From: an uncultured Isoptericola sp. | Lineage (GTDB): Bacteria > Actinomycetota > Actinomycetes > Actinomycetales > Cellulomonadaceae | Direction of reading: 5' to 3' | NCBI GenBank assembly: GCA_947497265.1 | Contig: CANMFP010000014.1 | Coordinates: 25,257-89,256 of the forward strand | Length of the DNA stretch: 64,000 bases | Part shown: positions 32,071 through 41,166 of the stretch, one piece after another | Position numbering within the stretch: the stretch's first letter is position 1 | Layout: each line of letters starts with the position of its first letter | Program-made: the position numbers and the translations under genes | The notes under the pieces: generated by a model | The model's input: the letters and a program-made list of their open reading frames with translations, nothing else | Told to the model about the DNA's origin: nothing | The model's database searches: none

Positions 32071-34800
32071 ATGAGACTTCGACCAGCGGTCGCCGTGCTG
32101 GCGGCCACCGGACTCGTGGCCACGGGGGTGGGAGTCGCCGTCGCGCAGACGCCCGCAGCACCGCTCCCCCACACCCCGCAGAGCGTCGCCGACGACTACG
32201 ACTGGGGAAACGTCGAGATGGTCGGTGGCGGGTTCGTCCCCGGCATCGTGTTCAACGAGTCCGAGCCCGGCCTCGTCTACGCGCGCACCGACGTCGGCGG
32301 CGCCTACCGGCTCGACCAGGCCACCCAGCGCTGGGTCCCGCTGCTCGACCACGTCGGCTGGGACGACTGGGGGCACTCCGGCGTGCTGTCGCTGGCCACG
32401 GACCCCGTCGACCCGGACAACGTCTACGTCATGGCAGGGTCCTACACGAACTCCTGGGACCCGAACAACGGTGCCGTCCTGCGTTCGTCAGACCGCGGCG
32501 AGACCTGGTCCCGGACCGACCTGCCGTTCCAGGTCGGCGGGAACATGCCCGGCCGCGGCATGGGCGAGCGCCTGATGGTGGACCCGAACGACAGCTCGGT
32601 GCTCTACCTGGGCACGGAGGGCGGCAACGGCCTGTGGCGGTCCACCGACTCCGGTGCCACCTGGTCCGAGGTCACCAGCTTCCCGAACCCCGGCAACTAC
32701 GTCGCCGACCCCGACGGCGGCGAGTACAGCGACAGCATCCAGGGCGTCGTGTGGACGGTCTTCGACCCGTCGTCGGGCACGCCGGGAGAGCCGACGCCGA
32801 CGATCTACGTCGGCGTGGCCGACAAGGAGAACAACGTCTACCGCTCCACCGACGCCGGCGAGACGTGGGAACGGGTCCCGGGCCAGCCCACGGGGTTCAT
32901 CCCCCACAAGGCAGAGCTGGACCACACCTCCGGCCAGCTCTACGTGGCGACGTCGGACACCGGCGGCCCGTACGACGGCGGCTCCGGCGACGTGTGGCGA
33001 CTGGACACCGCCACGGACGAGTGGAGCCGGATCAGCCCCGTGCCCTCCGACGACGCGGACGCCTACTTCGGCTACTCCGGCCTGACGATCGACCGCCAGG
33101 ACCCCGACACGATCATGGTCGTCTCCCAGCTCTCCTGGTTCCCCGACAACCAGGTGTTCCGGTCCACGGACCGCGGCGAGACCTGGACGCAGATCTGGGA
33201 CTGGACCAGCTATCCCGAACGGTCGAAGCGCTACGACCTCGACATCTCCGGAGCTCCCTGGCTCGACTTCGGCGGCACCTCCCAGCCGCCCGAGGACAGC
33301 CCCAAGCTCGGCTGGATGACCGAGAGCTTCGAGATCGACCCGTTCGACTCCGACCGCTTCCTGTACGGCACCGGCGCCACGATCTACGGCGGCGAGAACC
33401 TCACCGCGTGGGACGACGGCGGCACCGTCGACATCTCCGTCAGGGCGCAGGGCGTCGAGGAGACCGCCATCCAGGACCTGGTCGCTCCGCCCGGACCCGT
33501 CGAGCTCGTCTCGGGGATGTACGACATCGGTGGCTTCGTGCACCACGACATCTCCCAGGTGCCGAGCGACTTCTACACCCAGCCCTTCCAGAGCGGCGTG
33601 CTGAGCGTCGACGTCGCGTGGCAGGACCCGGCCACGATGGTGCGCGCCGGTGAGGGCGGCGACGACCTGCTCGGCGTCTCGACCTCGGGCGGCGACTCGT
33701 GGTGGGCCGCGCAGCAGCCGGCCGGTGCCACCGGCCCCGGCAACGTGGCGATGGCCGCCGACGGCTCGGCGATCGTGTGGAGCCCTGACGGCACCGGCGT
33801 GCACGTCTCGACGTCGCTGGGGTCGTCGTGGACACCCGCGACCGGCGTGCCCGACGGCGCCACCGTGCGCGCCGACCGTGAGGACCCGTCGGTCTTCTAC
33901 GCGCTGTCCGGCGGCACCTTCTACACCTCGCACGACGGCGGCGCGAGCTTCACGGCGTCGTCCGCCACAGGGCTGCCCGACGCCGGACGGCACCATGTGG
34001 AAGCCGTGCCCGGCCACGCGGGGCACGTGTGGGTCGCCGGCGGCGAGACCGACGGCATCTACGGCATGTGGCGCTCGACCGACCACGGCGAGACGTTCGA
34101 GCCCGTCGCCGGCGTCGACGAGGGCGACACGATCGGCTTCGGCAGGGCCGCCGACGGCCGCGACCACCCCGCCGTGTACACGTCCAGCAAGATCGACGGA
34201 GTCCGGGGGATCTTCCGGTCCGACGACGCAGGGGCCACCTGGGTCCGGATCAACGACGATGATCACCAGTACGCCTGGACGGGCGGCGCCATCAGCGGCG
34301 ACCCGGACGTCTACGGGCGGGTCTACGTCGGCACCAACGGGCGCGGCATCGTCGTCGGAGAGTTCGGCGGGACGCAGCCGGAGCCGACTCCGGACCCCAC
34401 GGAACCGGACCCCGACCCGTCGGACCCGGAGCCCACCCCCGATCCGACAGAGCCCGACCCTGACCCGACCGAGGACCCGGGCGAGGCGTCCTGCGCGGCG
34501 GACTACGCCGTCGTCGGCCAGTGGCAGGGCGGCTTCCAAGGCGCGGTGACCCTGACCAACACCGGTGACGAGCCCCTCGCCCCCTGGGAGCTCTCCTGGG
34601 ACTTCACCGGCGGCGAGACCGTCGCCCAGTCCTGGGGCGGCGACCTCACCCAGACCGGCGCGCACGTCACCGTCACCGGCCCGGCGTGGCAGACCGACCT
34701 CGCACCCGGGCGGTCCGTCTCCGTCGGCTTCATCGGCGCCGGCGACCCCGCCGAGGTGACCGGCCTGTCCGCCCACGGCGCACCCTGCACCACCAGCTGA
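32071..34800 (+). CDS. GH74 xyloglucanase with CBM2, secreted
   Basis: A 909-residue exported enzyme that cleaves xyloglucan, the hemicellulose that coats cellulose. Order: signal peptide (to about 26), a twin seven-bladed propeller (about 40-770), a long Pro/Asp/Glu/Thr linker and CBM2 (about 808-909). Asp-box (BNR-like) turns recur: SSDRGETW, STDSGATW, STDAGETW, STDRGETW, STDHGETF, SDDAGATW. The opening VEMVGGGFVPGIVFNESEPG and ARTDVGGAYR are GH74 marks with a catalytic Asp. ATG 32071 follows GAGGAG; an earlier in-frame start would destroy the signal peptide. It is a separate transcription unit with its own copy of the shared operator pair. Confidence 0.96.
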   Translation: MRLRPAVAVLAATGLVATGVGVAVAQTPAAPLPHTPQSVADDYDWGNVEMVGGGFVPGIVFNESEPGLVYARTDVGGAYRLDQATQRWVPLLDHVGWDDWGHSGVLSLATDPVDPDNVYVMAGSYTNSWDPNNGAVLRSSDRGETWSRTDLPFQVGGNMPGRGMGERLMVDPNDSSVLYLGTEGGNGLWRSTDSGATWSEVTSFPNPGNYVADPDGGEYSDSIQGVVWTVFDPSSGTPGEPTPTIYVGVADKENNVYRSTDAGETWERVPGQPTGFIPHKAELDHTSGQLYVATSDTGGPYDGGSGDVWRLDTATDEWSRISPVPSDDADAYFGYSGLTIDRQDPDTIMVVSQLSWFPDNQVFRSTDRGETWTQIWDWTSYPERSKRYDLDISGAPWLDFGGTSQPPEDSPKLGWMTESFEIDPFDSDRFLYGTGATIYGGENLTAWDDGGTVDISVRAQGVEETAIQDLVAPPGPVELVSGMYDIGGFVHHDISQVPSDFYTQPFQSGVLSVDVAWQDPATMVRAGEGGDDLLGVSTSGGDSWWAAQQPAGATGPGNVAMAADGSAIVWSPDGTGVHVSTSLGSSWTPATGVPDGATVRADREDPSVFYALSGGTFYTSHDGGASFTASSATGLPDAGRHHVEAVPGHAGHVWVAGGETDGIYGMWRSTDHGETFEPVAGVDEGDTIGFGRAADGRDHPAVYTSSKIDGVRGIFRSDDAGATWVRINDDDHQYAWTGGAISGDPDVYGRVYVGTNGRGIVVGEFGGTQPEPTPDPTEPDPDPSDPEPTPDPTEPDPDPTEDPGEASCAADYAVVGQWQGGFQGAVTLTNTGDEPLAPWELSWDFTGGETVAQSWGGDLTQTGAHVTVTGPAWQTDLAPGRSVSVGFIGAGDPAEVTGLSAHGAPCTTS

Positions 34801-34809
34801 CCCCGGGGC

Positions 34810-34889
34810 GAGCGTTGTGGGCGCGATTTCTGGCCCGTTTGGTCCGTTATATCGGACTTCAGGGCCCAGAAATCGCGCCCACAACGCTC
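34810..34889. repeat. Long palindromic element, copy 1
   Basis: An 80-bp near-perfect hairpin. Its arms begin GAGCGTTGTGGGCGCGATTT and the pairing runs 24 bp without mismatch, then a one-base bulge and an inner GTCCG/CGGAC stem. It lies between convergent GH74 and the thioesterase gene. The outer 21 bp are shared, with one substitution, with the element at 39290, so this is a dispersed repeat that may also terminate transcription. Confidence 0.85.
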
Positions 34890-34908
34890 GACGAGTGGCG
34901 GTGAGAGG

Positions 34909-35415
34909 TCAGCGGCGGCGCCGGAAGACGATCGGGTCCCCCGCGAACTCCCCGAACACCGCCCGCTCGTCGGCCGTCAACCGGCGCGGCCGCCCCTCCA
35001 CCGCGTCCAGGATCACGATCGTCGTCACCGCCCGCGTGTAGGGCTGCCCGCCCGACGCCGGCCCGGTGCGCGGAAAGCCCCCGCGCGCCCCGTCATAGAC
35101 CTCGTAGCAGACCTCGAGCGAGGCCCCGCCGATCGCCCCGATCCACATCTCGACGCGCACCGGGTCGCGCGAGAACTCCAGCGGCCGCAGGTACTCGATC
35201 TGCTGCCCCGCCACCAACGTGTGCGACGTCGCGTGCGGGCCCGTGTCCAGGATCGCCGTCGGCCACGGGTCCTCCGCCTCCGGGTGCCGCCAGAACGCCG
35301 TGATCCGGGCATCCTCCAGGAGCCGGAACATCGCGACGTTGTTGACGTGCTGGTAGGCGTCCAGATCCGACCAGCGCAGCGAGACGGGGACGTGCAGACG
35401 ATTCATGCCAGGCAT
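34909..35415 (-). CDS. 4HBT-family acyl-CoA thioesterase
   Basis: A 168-residue single-hotdog thioesterase. VSLRWSDLDAYQHVNNVAMF carries the catalytic Asp and the HVNN motif of the 4-hydroxybenzoyl-CoA thioesterase type; EYLRPLEFSRDPVRVEMWIG is the second conserved strand. It hydrolyses acyl-CoA of unknown chain. ATG 35415 is chosen because GACCGT lies 6 nt before it; ATG 35406 (MNRLHV) is nearly as good. A similar gene stands near ettA in M. tuberculosis. It ends 20 bp from the palindromic element. Confidence 0.88.
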   Translation of the reverse strand: MPGMNRLHVPVSLRWSDLDAYQHVNNVAMFRLLEDARITAFWRHPEAEDPWPTAILDTGPHATSHTLVAGQQIEYLRPLEFSRDPVRVEMWIGAIGGASLEVCYEVYDGARGGFPRTGPASGGQPYTRAVTTIVILDAVEGRPRRLTADERAVFGEFAGDPIVFRRRR

Positions 35416-35461
35416 CGTCGCACGGTCGGGCAGCCCGCCCGACGCCGGCCCGGGCCGAGAC

Positions 35462-37144
35462 TCACCCCGCCGCCGTCGACGCGTGCTCCCGGCACGACGC
35501 CAACGCGGCCATCTCCCCCGCGACCGGCTCACGCACCTGCTCGCGCGCCACCGCCTCCACCGACGCCCGCAGACGGCGGCGCACGCGCCCCGCCCGACGC
35601 CGCGCGCCCAGCGCCGCCAGCGGCCGGGAGACCAGCGCCACGAGGAGACCGCCGAGGACTCCGCCGAGCGCGAGCACCGTGGCCCACGGCACGTCGAACG
35701 CGCCACCGCCCCACCGTGCGAAGTCGAACGTCAGCACCGGCATGAGGAGCTCCGGGAGCTGGAAGTAGCGCAGCGCCGCCGCGACCCCCAGCCACAGCAG
35801 CCCCACCACCGCGGATGCCAGCAGCAGCCACTGCAGCATCCCGACCGCTCGCCACCAGAGCGGCCGCCGCGCCTCCTCCAGCCGCGTCGACGCGACGGCC
35901 TGGTCGAGCGTGTCCGGCAGGCGGTCGACCGCCTCGGTGCCCCGGTTCCGTGCGGCCAGCACCCAGGCGTCCGGAGCCCCGGCGGTGACCTGGTCGATGT
36001 ACCCCCGCACCGCCGTCGCCGCGGCGGCCCGCACGCTCGGGCGCGTCTGCGGCAGCGACGTGCGCGCCAGGTCCGGCCGGTCGACCGGGACCCGCACCTG
36101 GTCGCCGCGCAGGCCGAGTCGACGGAGCGGGTCCTTGCGGGCGCGGGCGATCCAGCGCGTCACCGGCCAGCCGGTCGCCAGGTGCGCGTCCCGCCGCGCC
36201 GCTCTGCGGACCGCGTCCACCACCGTGGTGGCGCCGGCCGCCTCCTCCAGGGCGTCGACCAGCGTGCCGTGCGCCCGGTCGGCGGCACGCGCCGGAGGCG
36301 CCTGCCCGCACTCGTCCACCACGCGTCGGGCGACGGCCCGCATGTCCCCGGCCAGGCGGGCCGTCGAGGCCTCCCGCCGTCGGGCCGCGTCCGCGAGCAG
36401 CCCGCGCAGCCGGTCGACGCCCTGACCCGTCCGCGCCGACAACCCGAGCACGCGCGCCCCGGAGAGCCCGTCGGCGGCCACGAGCCGACGCAGGTCCGCC
36501 AGGATCGCGTCCGCCTCCTCGGGCGCCAGCCGATCGATCTGGTTGAGGGCCACGACGACGACGTCGGCGCGCCCGGCCAGCGGGCGCAGGTATCGCTCGT
36601 GCAGGGCCGCGTCGGCGTACTTCTGCGGGTCCACCACCCAGACCAGCAGGTCGGCGCGCTCCACCAGCCGCTCCGCACGGACCCGGTGCTCGACCACCAC
36701 CGAGTCGTGGTCGGGCAGGTCGAGGAGCACCAGGCCGGTCGAGATCCCGGCCGGGGGCCGGGCCCGCCGCAGCAGGCCCGTCCCCTTGCCCGTCGACGTG
36801 TCGGCGTCGGCCTCCATCGCGTGCCGGCGTGGCACCTCCAGCCAGTCCAGCAGCTCGTCGGCGCCCTCGCCCCACACTGCCGCCGACGCGTGCGACGTCG
36901 TCGGCCGCTGCACGCCCGGCTCGGCCAGGTCGGTGCCGGCCACGGCGTTGAGCACGGAGGACTTTCCCGACCCCGTGGCACCCGCGAGCGCCGCCACCGT
37001 GTGCTCCGCGCTGAGGCCGCCGCGCTCCCGGGCGCGCTCGACGACGCGGTGCGCCTCGTCCGCCAGCTCGGGGTCCAGCCGCCCGGCACCGGCCGCGACC
37101 GCCTGCTCCAGCGCCGCGGTGCGGGTGGCGAGATCCGGCTTCAT
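35462..37144 (-). CDS. Dynamin-like/YfjP-type membrane GTPase, pair 1 second gene
   Basis: A 560-residue GTPase. G1 is GATGSGKSS (residues about 54-62), G3 LLDLPDHDSV, G4 NQID; WVVDPQKYADAALH is shared with the gene at 41763. Two hydrophobic helices near the C-terminus (about 430-455 and 478-510) would anchor it in the membrane. Its ATG overlaps the stop of the upstream GTPase (ATGA). It resembles DynB of the Streptomyces DynA/DynB pair, which acts at sporulation septa, and YfjP-type GTPases. Membrane remodelling or septum work is a reasonable guess, not shown. Confidence 0.85.
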   Translation of the reverse strand: MKPDLATRTAALEQAVAAGAGRLDPELADEAHRVVERARERGGLSAEHTVAALAGATGSGKSSVLNAVAGTDLAEPGVQRPTTSHASAAVWGEGADELLDWLEVPRRHAMEADADTSTGKGTGLLRRARPPAGISTGLVLLDLPDHDSVVVEHRVRAERLVERADLLVWVVDPQKYADAALHERYLRPLAGRADVVVVALNQIDRLAPEEADAILADLRRLVAADGLSGARVLGLSARTGQGVDRLRGLLADAARRREASTARLAGDMRAVARRVVDECGQAPPARAADRAHGTLVDALEEAAGATTVVDAVRRAARRDAHLATGWPVTRWIARARKDPLRRLGLRGDQVRVPVDRPDLARTSLPQTRPSVRAAAATAVRGYIDQVTAGAPDAWVLAARNRGTEAVDRLPDTLDQAVASTRLEEARRPLWWRAVGMLQWLLLASAVVGLLWLGVAAALRYFQLPELLMPVLTFDFARWGGGAFDVPWATVLALGGVLGGLLVALVSRPLAALGARRRAGRVRRRLRASVEAVAREQVREPVAGEMAALASCREHASTAAG

Positions 37145-39201
37145 CCCTGGTCCTTCCGTCGCCAGCGCCGCCAGAACCGCGCCCTGGGGGCGTCGGGTAC
37201 GTCCGGTGCTCCGGCGTCGCCCTCCTGCGCCGCGGGCTCGCGGCCCGCGAGCGATCCCGGCAACCCGGGGATGCCTTCGGGGCTGGTCGGCGGCCGGAAC
37301 GTCCCCGCCCCGCGCAGCATCCCACCGCTCCAGGGCCGGGTGAGGCCGTCGTCCGCCCGCGAGCGGGTCGCCCGCTCCTGCTGGGCCGCCTCCGCCACGT
37401 CGCGGGCGGCGTCACGCAGGCGGTCTCCGCGCACGTCGTCGGTGCCGAGCGCGTCGAGCTGGGCGGTGTACCGGGCGGACTGGCCGCGCAGCACGGCGTC
37501 GACGCGGGCGGTGAGCCGTTCCTTGGCCTGCGCGGCGAGGCGACGCACCGCGTCGTCGCCGAACACGGCCTCGAGCAGCTTCTGGGCGACCACGGCGGTG
37601 CCGCCCGCGATGCCCACCTCGAGGCCCGTGAGGCCGGCGGTCGAGGCGAAGACGACGATCATCAGGCTCACGCCGAGCGCGTTCACCCCGAAGGAGAGCG
37701 CCCGGGCGGTCCCCCGCCGGCTCTCCCCCTGCTCCCGGACGAGCTCGAGGACGTCGCCCTGCCACGCTCGGATCGCTCCGGCGACCTCAGGGCGGAGACC
37801 GGGAGCGGTCCGGCTCAGCTCGAGCCCGTCGAGCAGCGCCGCGCCCGCCGCGTCGCCACGCCAGGCGGCATAGGTGCGCTCGGCGGCCTGCTCGGCCGCG
37901 TCCAGGACGACGGACTCGAGCCCGTGCGCGATCGCCTGCTCGACGTGCGGCGCCTCCTTGACACGGCCGCGCAGGACGCGCCCGACGGCGTCCCGCACCT
38001 TCCCCGCTCGGGCCTCCAACGCCCGGAAGAACTCGCCTGTCCGGATGAAGTCCTGCCACCGGGCGAGGACCTCGCCGCGCAGCAGGGCACCGTCCGACGT
38101 CGCGTCCTCGACCTGCCGGAGCGCGTCGGCGTGATGATGCTCGACGACCTCTCGCAGCCGGGTGTCGGCAGCGTGCTGGACGTCCGCCGTCGCCGCCAGC
38201 TCGTGGGCCCGCCGGACGAGGTCGTCCACGACGCCGTCCCGCGTCGCGGCGATGACGCGGGCGCGCGAGTCCGGGTCGCCGCCGAGGCCGGTGAGCCAGG
38301 TAGCGAGCTCGCCGACCGCGTGCTCCGGCAGCAGGCCGTCCGACATCGCGTCGTCACCGCTCGCGCCGGCCCCGGACTCGGGGACGACGAACAGGGCGGC
38401 CTCGCCCAGCCCGTGCTCGCTCATGAGCCGGCGCAGGTCGGCTGCGACCTCTTCGGCGCCCGGGTCCACCCGGTCCAGGACGAGGGCGACCTGCGCTCGG
38501 CGGGCCGCCGCCGTCGTCAGCAGGTCCCACGGCACCGCGTCCGCGTAGCGGGCAGCGGTCGTGACGAAGAGCCACAGGTCGGCGGCACCGAGCAGCTGTG
38601 CGGCGAGCTCACGGTTGGCCTCCTCCACGGAGTCGACGTCGGGCGCGTCGAGCAGTGCCAGACCCTGGGGCAGGTTGCCGGAGGCCACGAGGCGCAGCGC
38701 TCGCGGCCCCGCCTGCGTCCCAGCGTCGTCGCGACGGTCCGCCGCGGGTGTGCCGTGCACGCTGGTGCGCGCCAGGCCGGGCAGCACCCGGTCGCCGGTG
38801 AACCACCGGGCGTCGAGCGGGTGGTGGACGAGGACGGGCGCGCGCGTGGTCGGGCGCAGCACGCCCGGTGCCGTGGCCTGCTCCCCCAGCAGCGAGTTGA
38901 CCAGCGTGGACTTGCCTGCGCCCGTGGAGCCGCCGACGACGACGAGCAGCGGCGCACGCTCGGCGCGCAGGCGGGGCAGCAGGTAGTCGTCGAGCTGGTC
39001 GGTCGCGCGCGCCAGGTCGGTGCGAGCGCTGTGGACGCCGGGTGTCTCGAGCGGCAGCCGCAGTGCCCCGAACCGGGCCCGCAGCGCGTCCAGAGCATCG
39101 AGGAGCGCGGCCGCGCCGGCGTCGGGCGTCAGTGCGGAGCTCGCCGAGACGGCGCCGTCGACGGGCTCGGCAGGCTCGTCGGGCTGGCCGGTCGCGGTCA
39201 T
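37141..39201 (-). CDS. Dynamin-like GTPase, pair 1 first gene
   Basis: A 686-residue GTPase. G1 VGGSTGAGKSTLVNSLLGE (about 89-107), then VLRPTTRAPVLVHHP (switch I Thr), G3 LLDAPDVDSVEEANRE and a G4-like LDRVDPG. A helical stalk-like region follows, with hydrophobic stretches around 505-550 (ALGVSLMIVVFASTAGLTGL). ATG 39201 is chosen because CAGACT stands 6 nt upstream. It is the DynA-like partner of the overlapping gene and is paralogous to the protein at 43337. IniA/IniC of mycobacteria are more distant relatives. Confidence 0.87.
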   Translation of the reverse strand: MTATGQPDEPAEPVDGAVSASSALTPDAGAAALLDALDALRARFGALRLPLETPGVHSARTDLARATDQLDDYLLPRLRAERAPLLVVVGGSTGAGKSTLVNSLLGEQATAPGVLRPTTRAPVLVHHPLDARWFTGDRVLPGLARTSVHGTPAADRRDDAGTQAGPRALRLVASGNLPQGLALLDAPDVDSVEEANRELAAQLLGAADLWLFVTTAARYADAVPWDLLTTAAARRAQVALVLDRVDPGAEEVAADLRRLMSEHGLGEAALFVVPESGAGASGDDAMSDGLLPEHAVGELATWLTGLGGDPDSRARVIAATRDGVVDDLVRRAHELAATADVQHAADTRLREVVEHHHADALRQVEDATSDGALLRGEVLARWQDFIRTGEFFRALEARAGKVRDAVGRVLRGRVKEAPHVEQAIAHGLESVVLDAAEQAAERTYAAWRGDAAGAALLDGLELSRTAPGLRPEVAGAIRAWQGDVLELVREQGESRRGTARALSFGVNALGVSLMIVVFASTAGLTGLEVGIAGGTAVVAQKLLEAVFGDDAVRRLAAQAKERLTARVDAVLRGQSARYTAQLDALGTDDVRGDRLRDAARDVAEAAQQERATRSRADDGLTRPWSGGMLRGAGTFRPPTSPEGIPGLPGSLAGREPAAQEGDAGAPDVPDAPRARFWRRWRRKDQG

Positions 39202-39289
39202 GTGCCCAGTCTGCACACATCGGACGTTCCGTGCATGGACCCGGCCCTACCGTCGTGTCGCGCCGGGAGCTGCCAGCGCTCCCTACCGG

Positions 39290-39363
39290 CGTTGTGGGCG
39301 CGATCTCTGGGGCCGAGCTCTGCCCATACCGGGCAGAACGGGCCAGAGATCGCGCCCACAACG
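39290..39363. repeat. Long palindromic element, copy 2
   Basis: A 74-bp hairpin with outer arms CGTTGTGGGCGCGATCTCTG and its exact complement, plus an inner TCTGCCC/GGGCAGA stem. It starts 20 bp after the ettA stop on the minus strand and would act as its terminator. Compared with copy 1 the arm differs by one base (TTT versus TCT), matched by a compensating change in the other arm; the central part differs completely. Confidence 0.85.
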
Positions 39364-39382
39364 GGGAGGGGACGGGACGGGG

Positions 39383-41065
39383 TCAGTCGCGGGTGAGGCG
39401 GCGGTAGGTCACCCGGTGTGGGCGGGCGGCGTCCGCACCGAGCCGCTCGACCTTGTTCTCCTCGTAGGACGCGAAGTTGCCCTCGAACCAGTACCAGTTC
39501 GCCGGGTTCTCGTCGGTGCCCTCGTAGGCGAGGATGTGCGTGGCGACGCGGTCGAGGAACCACCGGTCGTGCGAGACCACGACGGCACAGCCCGGAAACT
39601 CCAGCAGCGCGTTCTCCAGCGAGCCCAGGGTCTCGACGTCGAGGTCGTTGGTCGGCTCGTCGAGCAGCAGCAGGTTGCCGCCCTGCTTCAGCGTCAGCGC
39701 GAGGTTCAGCCGGTTGCGCTCACCGCCGGAGAGCACACCGGCCGCCTTCTGCTGGTCGGCGCCCTTGAAGCCGAACGAGGCCACGTACGCTCGCGAGGGG
39801 ATCTCGACGTTGCCCACCTGGATGAAGTCGAGCCCGTCCGAGACGACCTCCCACAGCGACTTGTCCGGGTCGATGCCCCCACGGGACTGGTCCACGTAGG
39901 AGATCTTGACCGTGTCGCCGACCTTGAGGTCACCGCCGTCGAGCGGCTCCATGCCCACGATCGTCTTGAACAGCGTCGTCTTGCCGACGCCGTTGGGGCC
40001 GATCACGCCGACGATGCCGTTGCGCGGCAGCGTGAACGACAGCCCGTCGATGAGCTGACGGTCGCCAAAGCCCTTCTGCAGGTTCTTGGCCTCGAGCACC
40101 GTGCTGCCCAGGCGCGGGCCTGCCGGGATCTGGATCTCCTCGAAGTCGAGCTTGCGCGTGCGCTCGGCCTCGGCGGCCATCTCCTCGTAGCGGGCCAGTC
40201 GCGCCTTCGACTTGGTCTGGCGGCCCTTGGCGCTCTGGCGCACCCACTCGAGCTCGTCCTTGAGGCGCTTGGCGAGCTTCTGGTCCTTCTTGCCCTGGAC
40301 CTCGAGCCGAGCCTGCTTCTTCTCCAGGTAGGTGGAGTAGTTGCCCTCGTACGGGTACAGACGGCCACGGTCGACCTCGCAGATCCACTGGGCGACGTGG
40401 TCCAGGAAGTAGCGGTCGTGCGTCACGGCGAGCACGGCGCCGGGGTAGGTGGCCAGGTGCTGCTCGAGCCACAGCACGGACTCGGCGTCGAGGTGGTTCG
40501 TGGGCTCGTCGAGCAGGAGCAGGTCGGGCTTCTCCAGCAGCAGCTTGCACAGCGCGACACGACGGCGCTCACCACCTGAGAGCACGGTGACGTCGGCGTC
40601 CGGCGGCGGGCAGCGCAGCGCGTCCATCGCCTGCTCGAGCTGGCTGTCGAGGTCCCACGCGTCGGCGGCGTCGATGGCCTCCTGCAGCTCGCCCATCTCC
40701 GCCATGAGCGCGTCGAAGTCCGCGTCGGGCTCGGCCATCAGCGCGGAGATCTCGTTGAAGCGGTCGACCTTCGCCTTGATCGGCCCGACGGCCTCCTCGA
40801 CGTTGCCGAGGACCGTCTTCTCCTCGTTCAGCGGCGGCTCCTGCTGGAGGATGCCGACGGTGTAGCCGGGCGAGAGCCGAGCGTCACCGTTGGACGGCTG
40901 GTCGATGCCGGCCATGATCTTGAGGATCGTCGACTTCCCGGCACCGTTCGGGCCGACGACGCCGATCTTGGCGCCGGGCAGGAAGTTCAGCGTGACGTCA
41001 TCGAGGATGACCTTGTCGCCGTGCGCCTTGCGCGCCTTGTACATGGAGTAGATGAACTCAGCCAC
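39383..41065 (-). CDS. ettA: ABC-F protein, energy-dependent translational throttle EttA
   Basis: A 560-residue soluble twin-ATPase ABC-F protein that binds the ribosomal E site and gates elongation by ATP/ADP ratio. First Walker A GPNGAGKST, signature LSGGERRRVALC, Walker B LLLLDEPTNHLDAES; second GPNGVGKTT, LSGGERNRLNLA, LLLLDEPTNDLDVET. The interdomain linker and arm insert fit EttA (MYKARKAHGDK start). GTG 41065 gives the usual N-terminus; the longer frame is not conserved. It lies directly downstream of the ssb paralogue, an order also present in M. tuberculosis (Rv2478c-Rv2477c, from memory). Confidence 0.95.
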   Translation of the reverse strand: MAEFIYSMYKARKAHGDKVILDDVTLNFLPGAKIGVVGPNGAGKSTILKIMAGIDQPSNGDARLSPGYTVGILQQEPPLNEEKTVLGNVEEAVGPIKAKVDRFNEISALMAEPDADFDALMAEMGELQEAIDAADAWDLDSQLEQAMDALRCPPPDADVTVLSGGERRRVALCKLLLEKPDLLLLDEPTNHLDAESVLWLEQHLATYPGAVLAVTHDRYFLDHVAQWICEVDRGRLYPYEGNYSTYLEKKQARLEVQGKKDQKLAKRLKDELEWVRQSAKGRQTKSKARLARYEEMAAEAERTRKLDFEEIQIPAGPRLGSTVLEAKNLQKGFGDRQLIDGLSFTLPRNGIVGVIGPNGVGKTTLFKTIVGMEPLDGGDLKVGDTVKISYVDQSRGGIDPDKSLWEVVSDGLDFIQVGNVEIPSRAYVASFGFKGADQQKAAGVLSGGERNRLNLALTLKQGGNLLLLDEPTNDLDVETLGSLENALLEFPGCAVVVSHDRWFLDRVATHILAYEGTDENPANWYWFEGNFASYEENKVERLGADAARPHRVTYRRLTRD

Positions 41066-41122
41066 TGGCTCGTTTCCACCGTTCGATCGCGCTGTCTGAG
41101 GGTTACCGGCGGGCACGGCGGA

Positions 41123-41143
41123 GGACCGGCGTGCAGCCGGTCC
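41123..41143. terminator. Hairpin after ssb
   Basis: Perfect 8-bp stem GGACCGGC / GCCGGTCC with a 5-nt loop, 24 bp beyond the ssb stop on the minus strand. Confidence 0.6.
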
Positions 41144-41166
41144 CCCAGCCTACGCGACACCGCCCC

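Noticed and set aside
34380..34480. Tandem repeats at the end of GH74
   Set aside because: They encode the Pro/Asp/Glu/Thr interdomain linker and need no other explanation.
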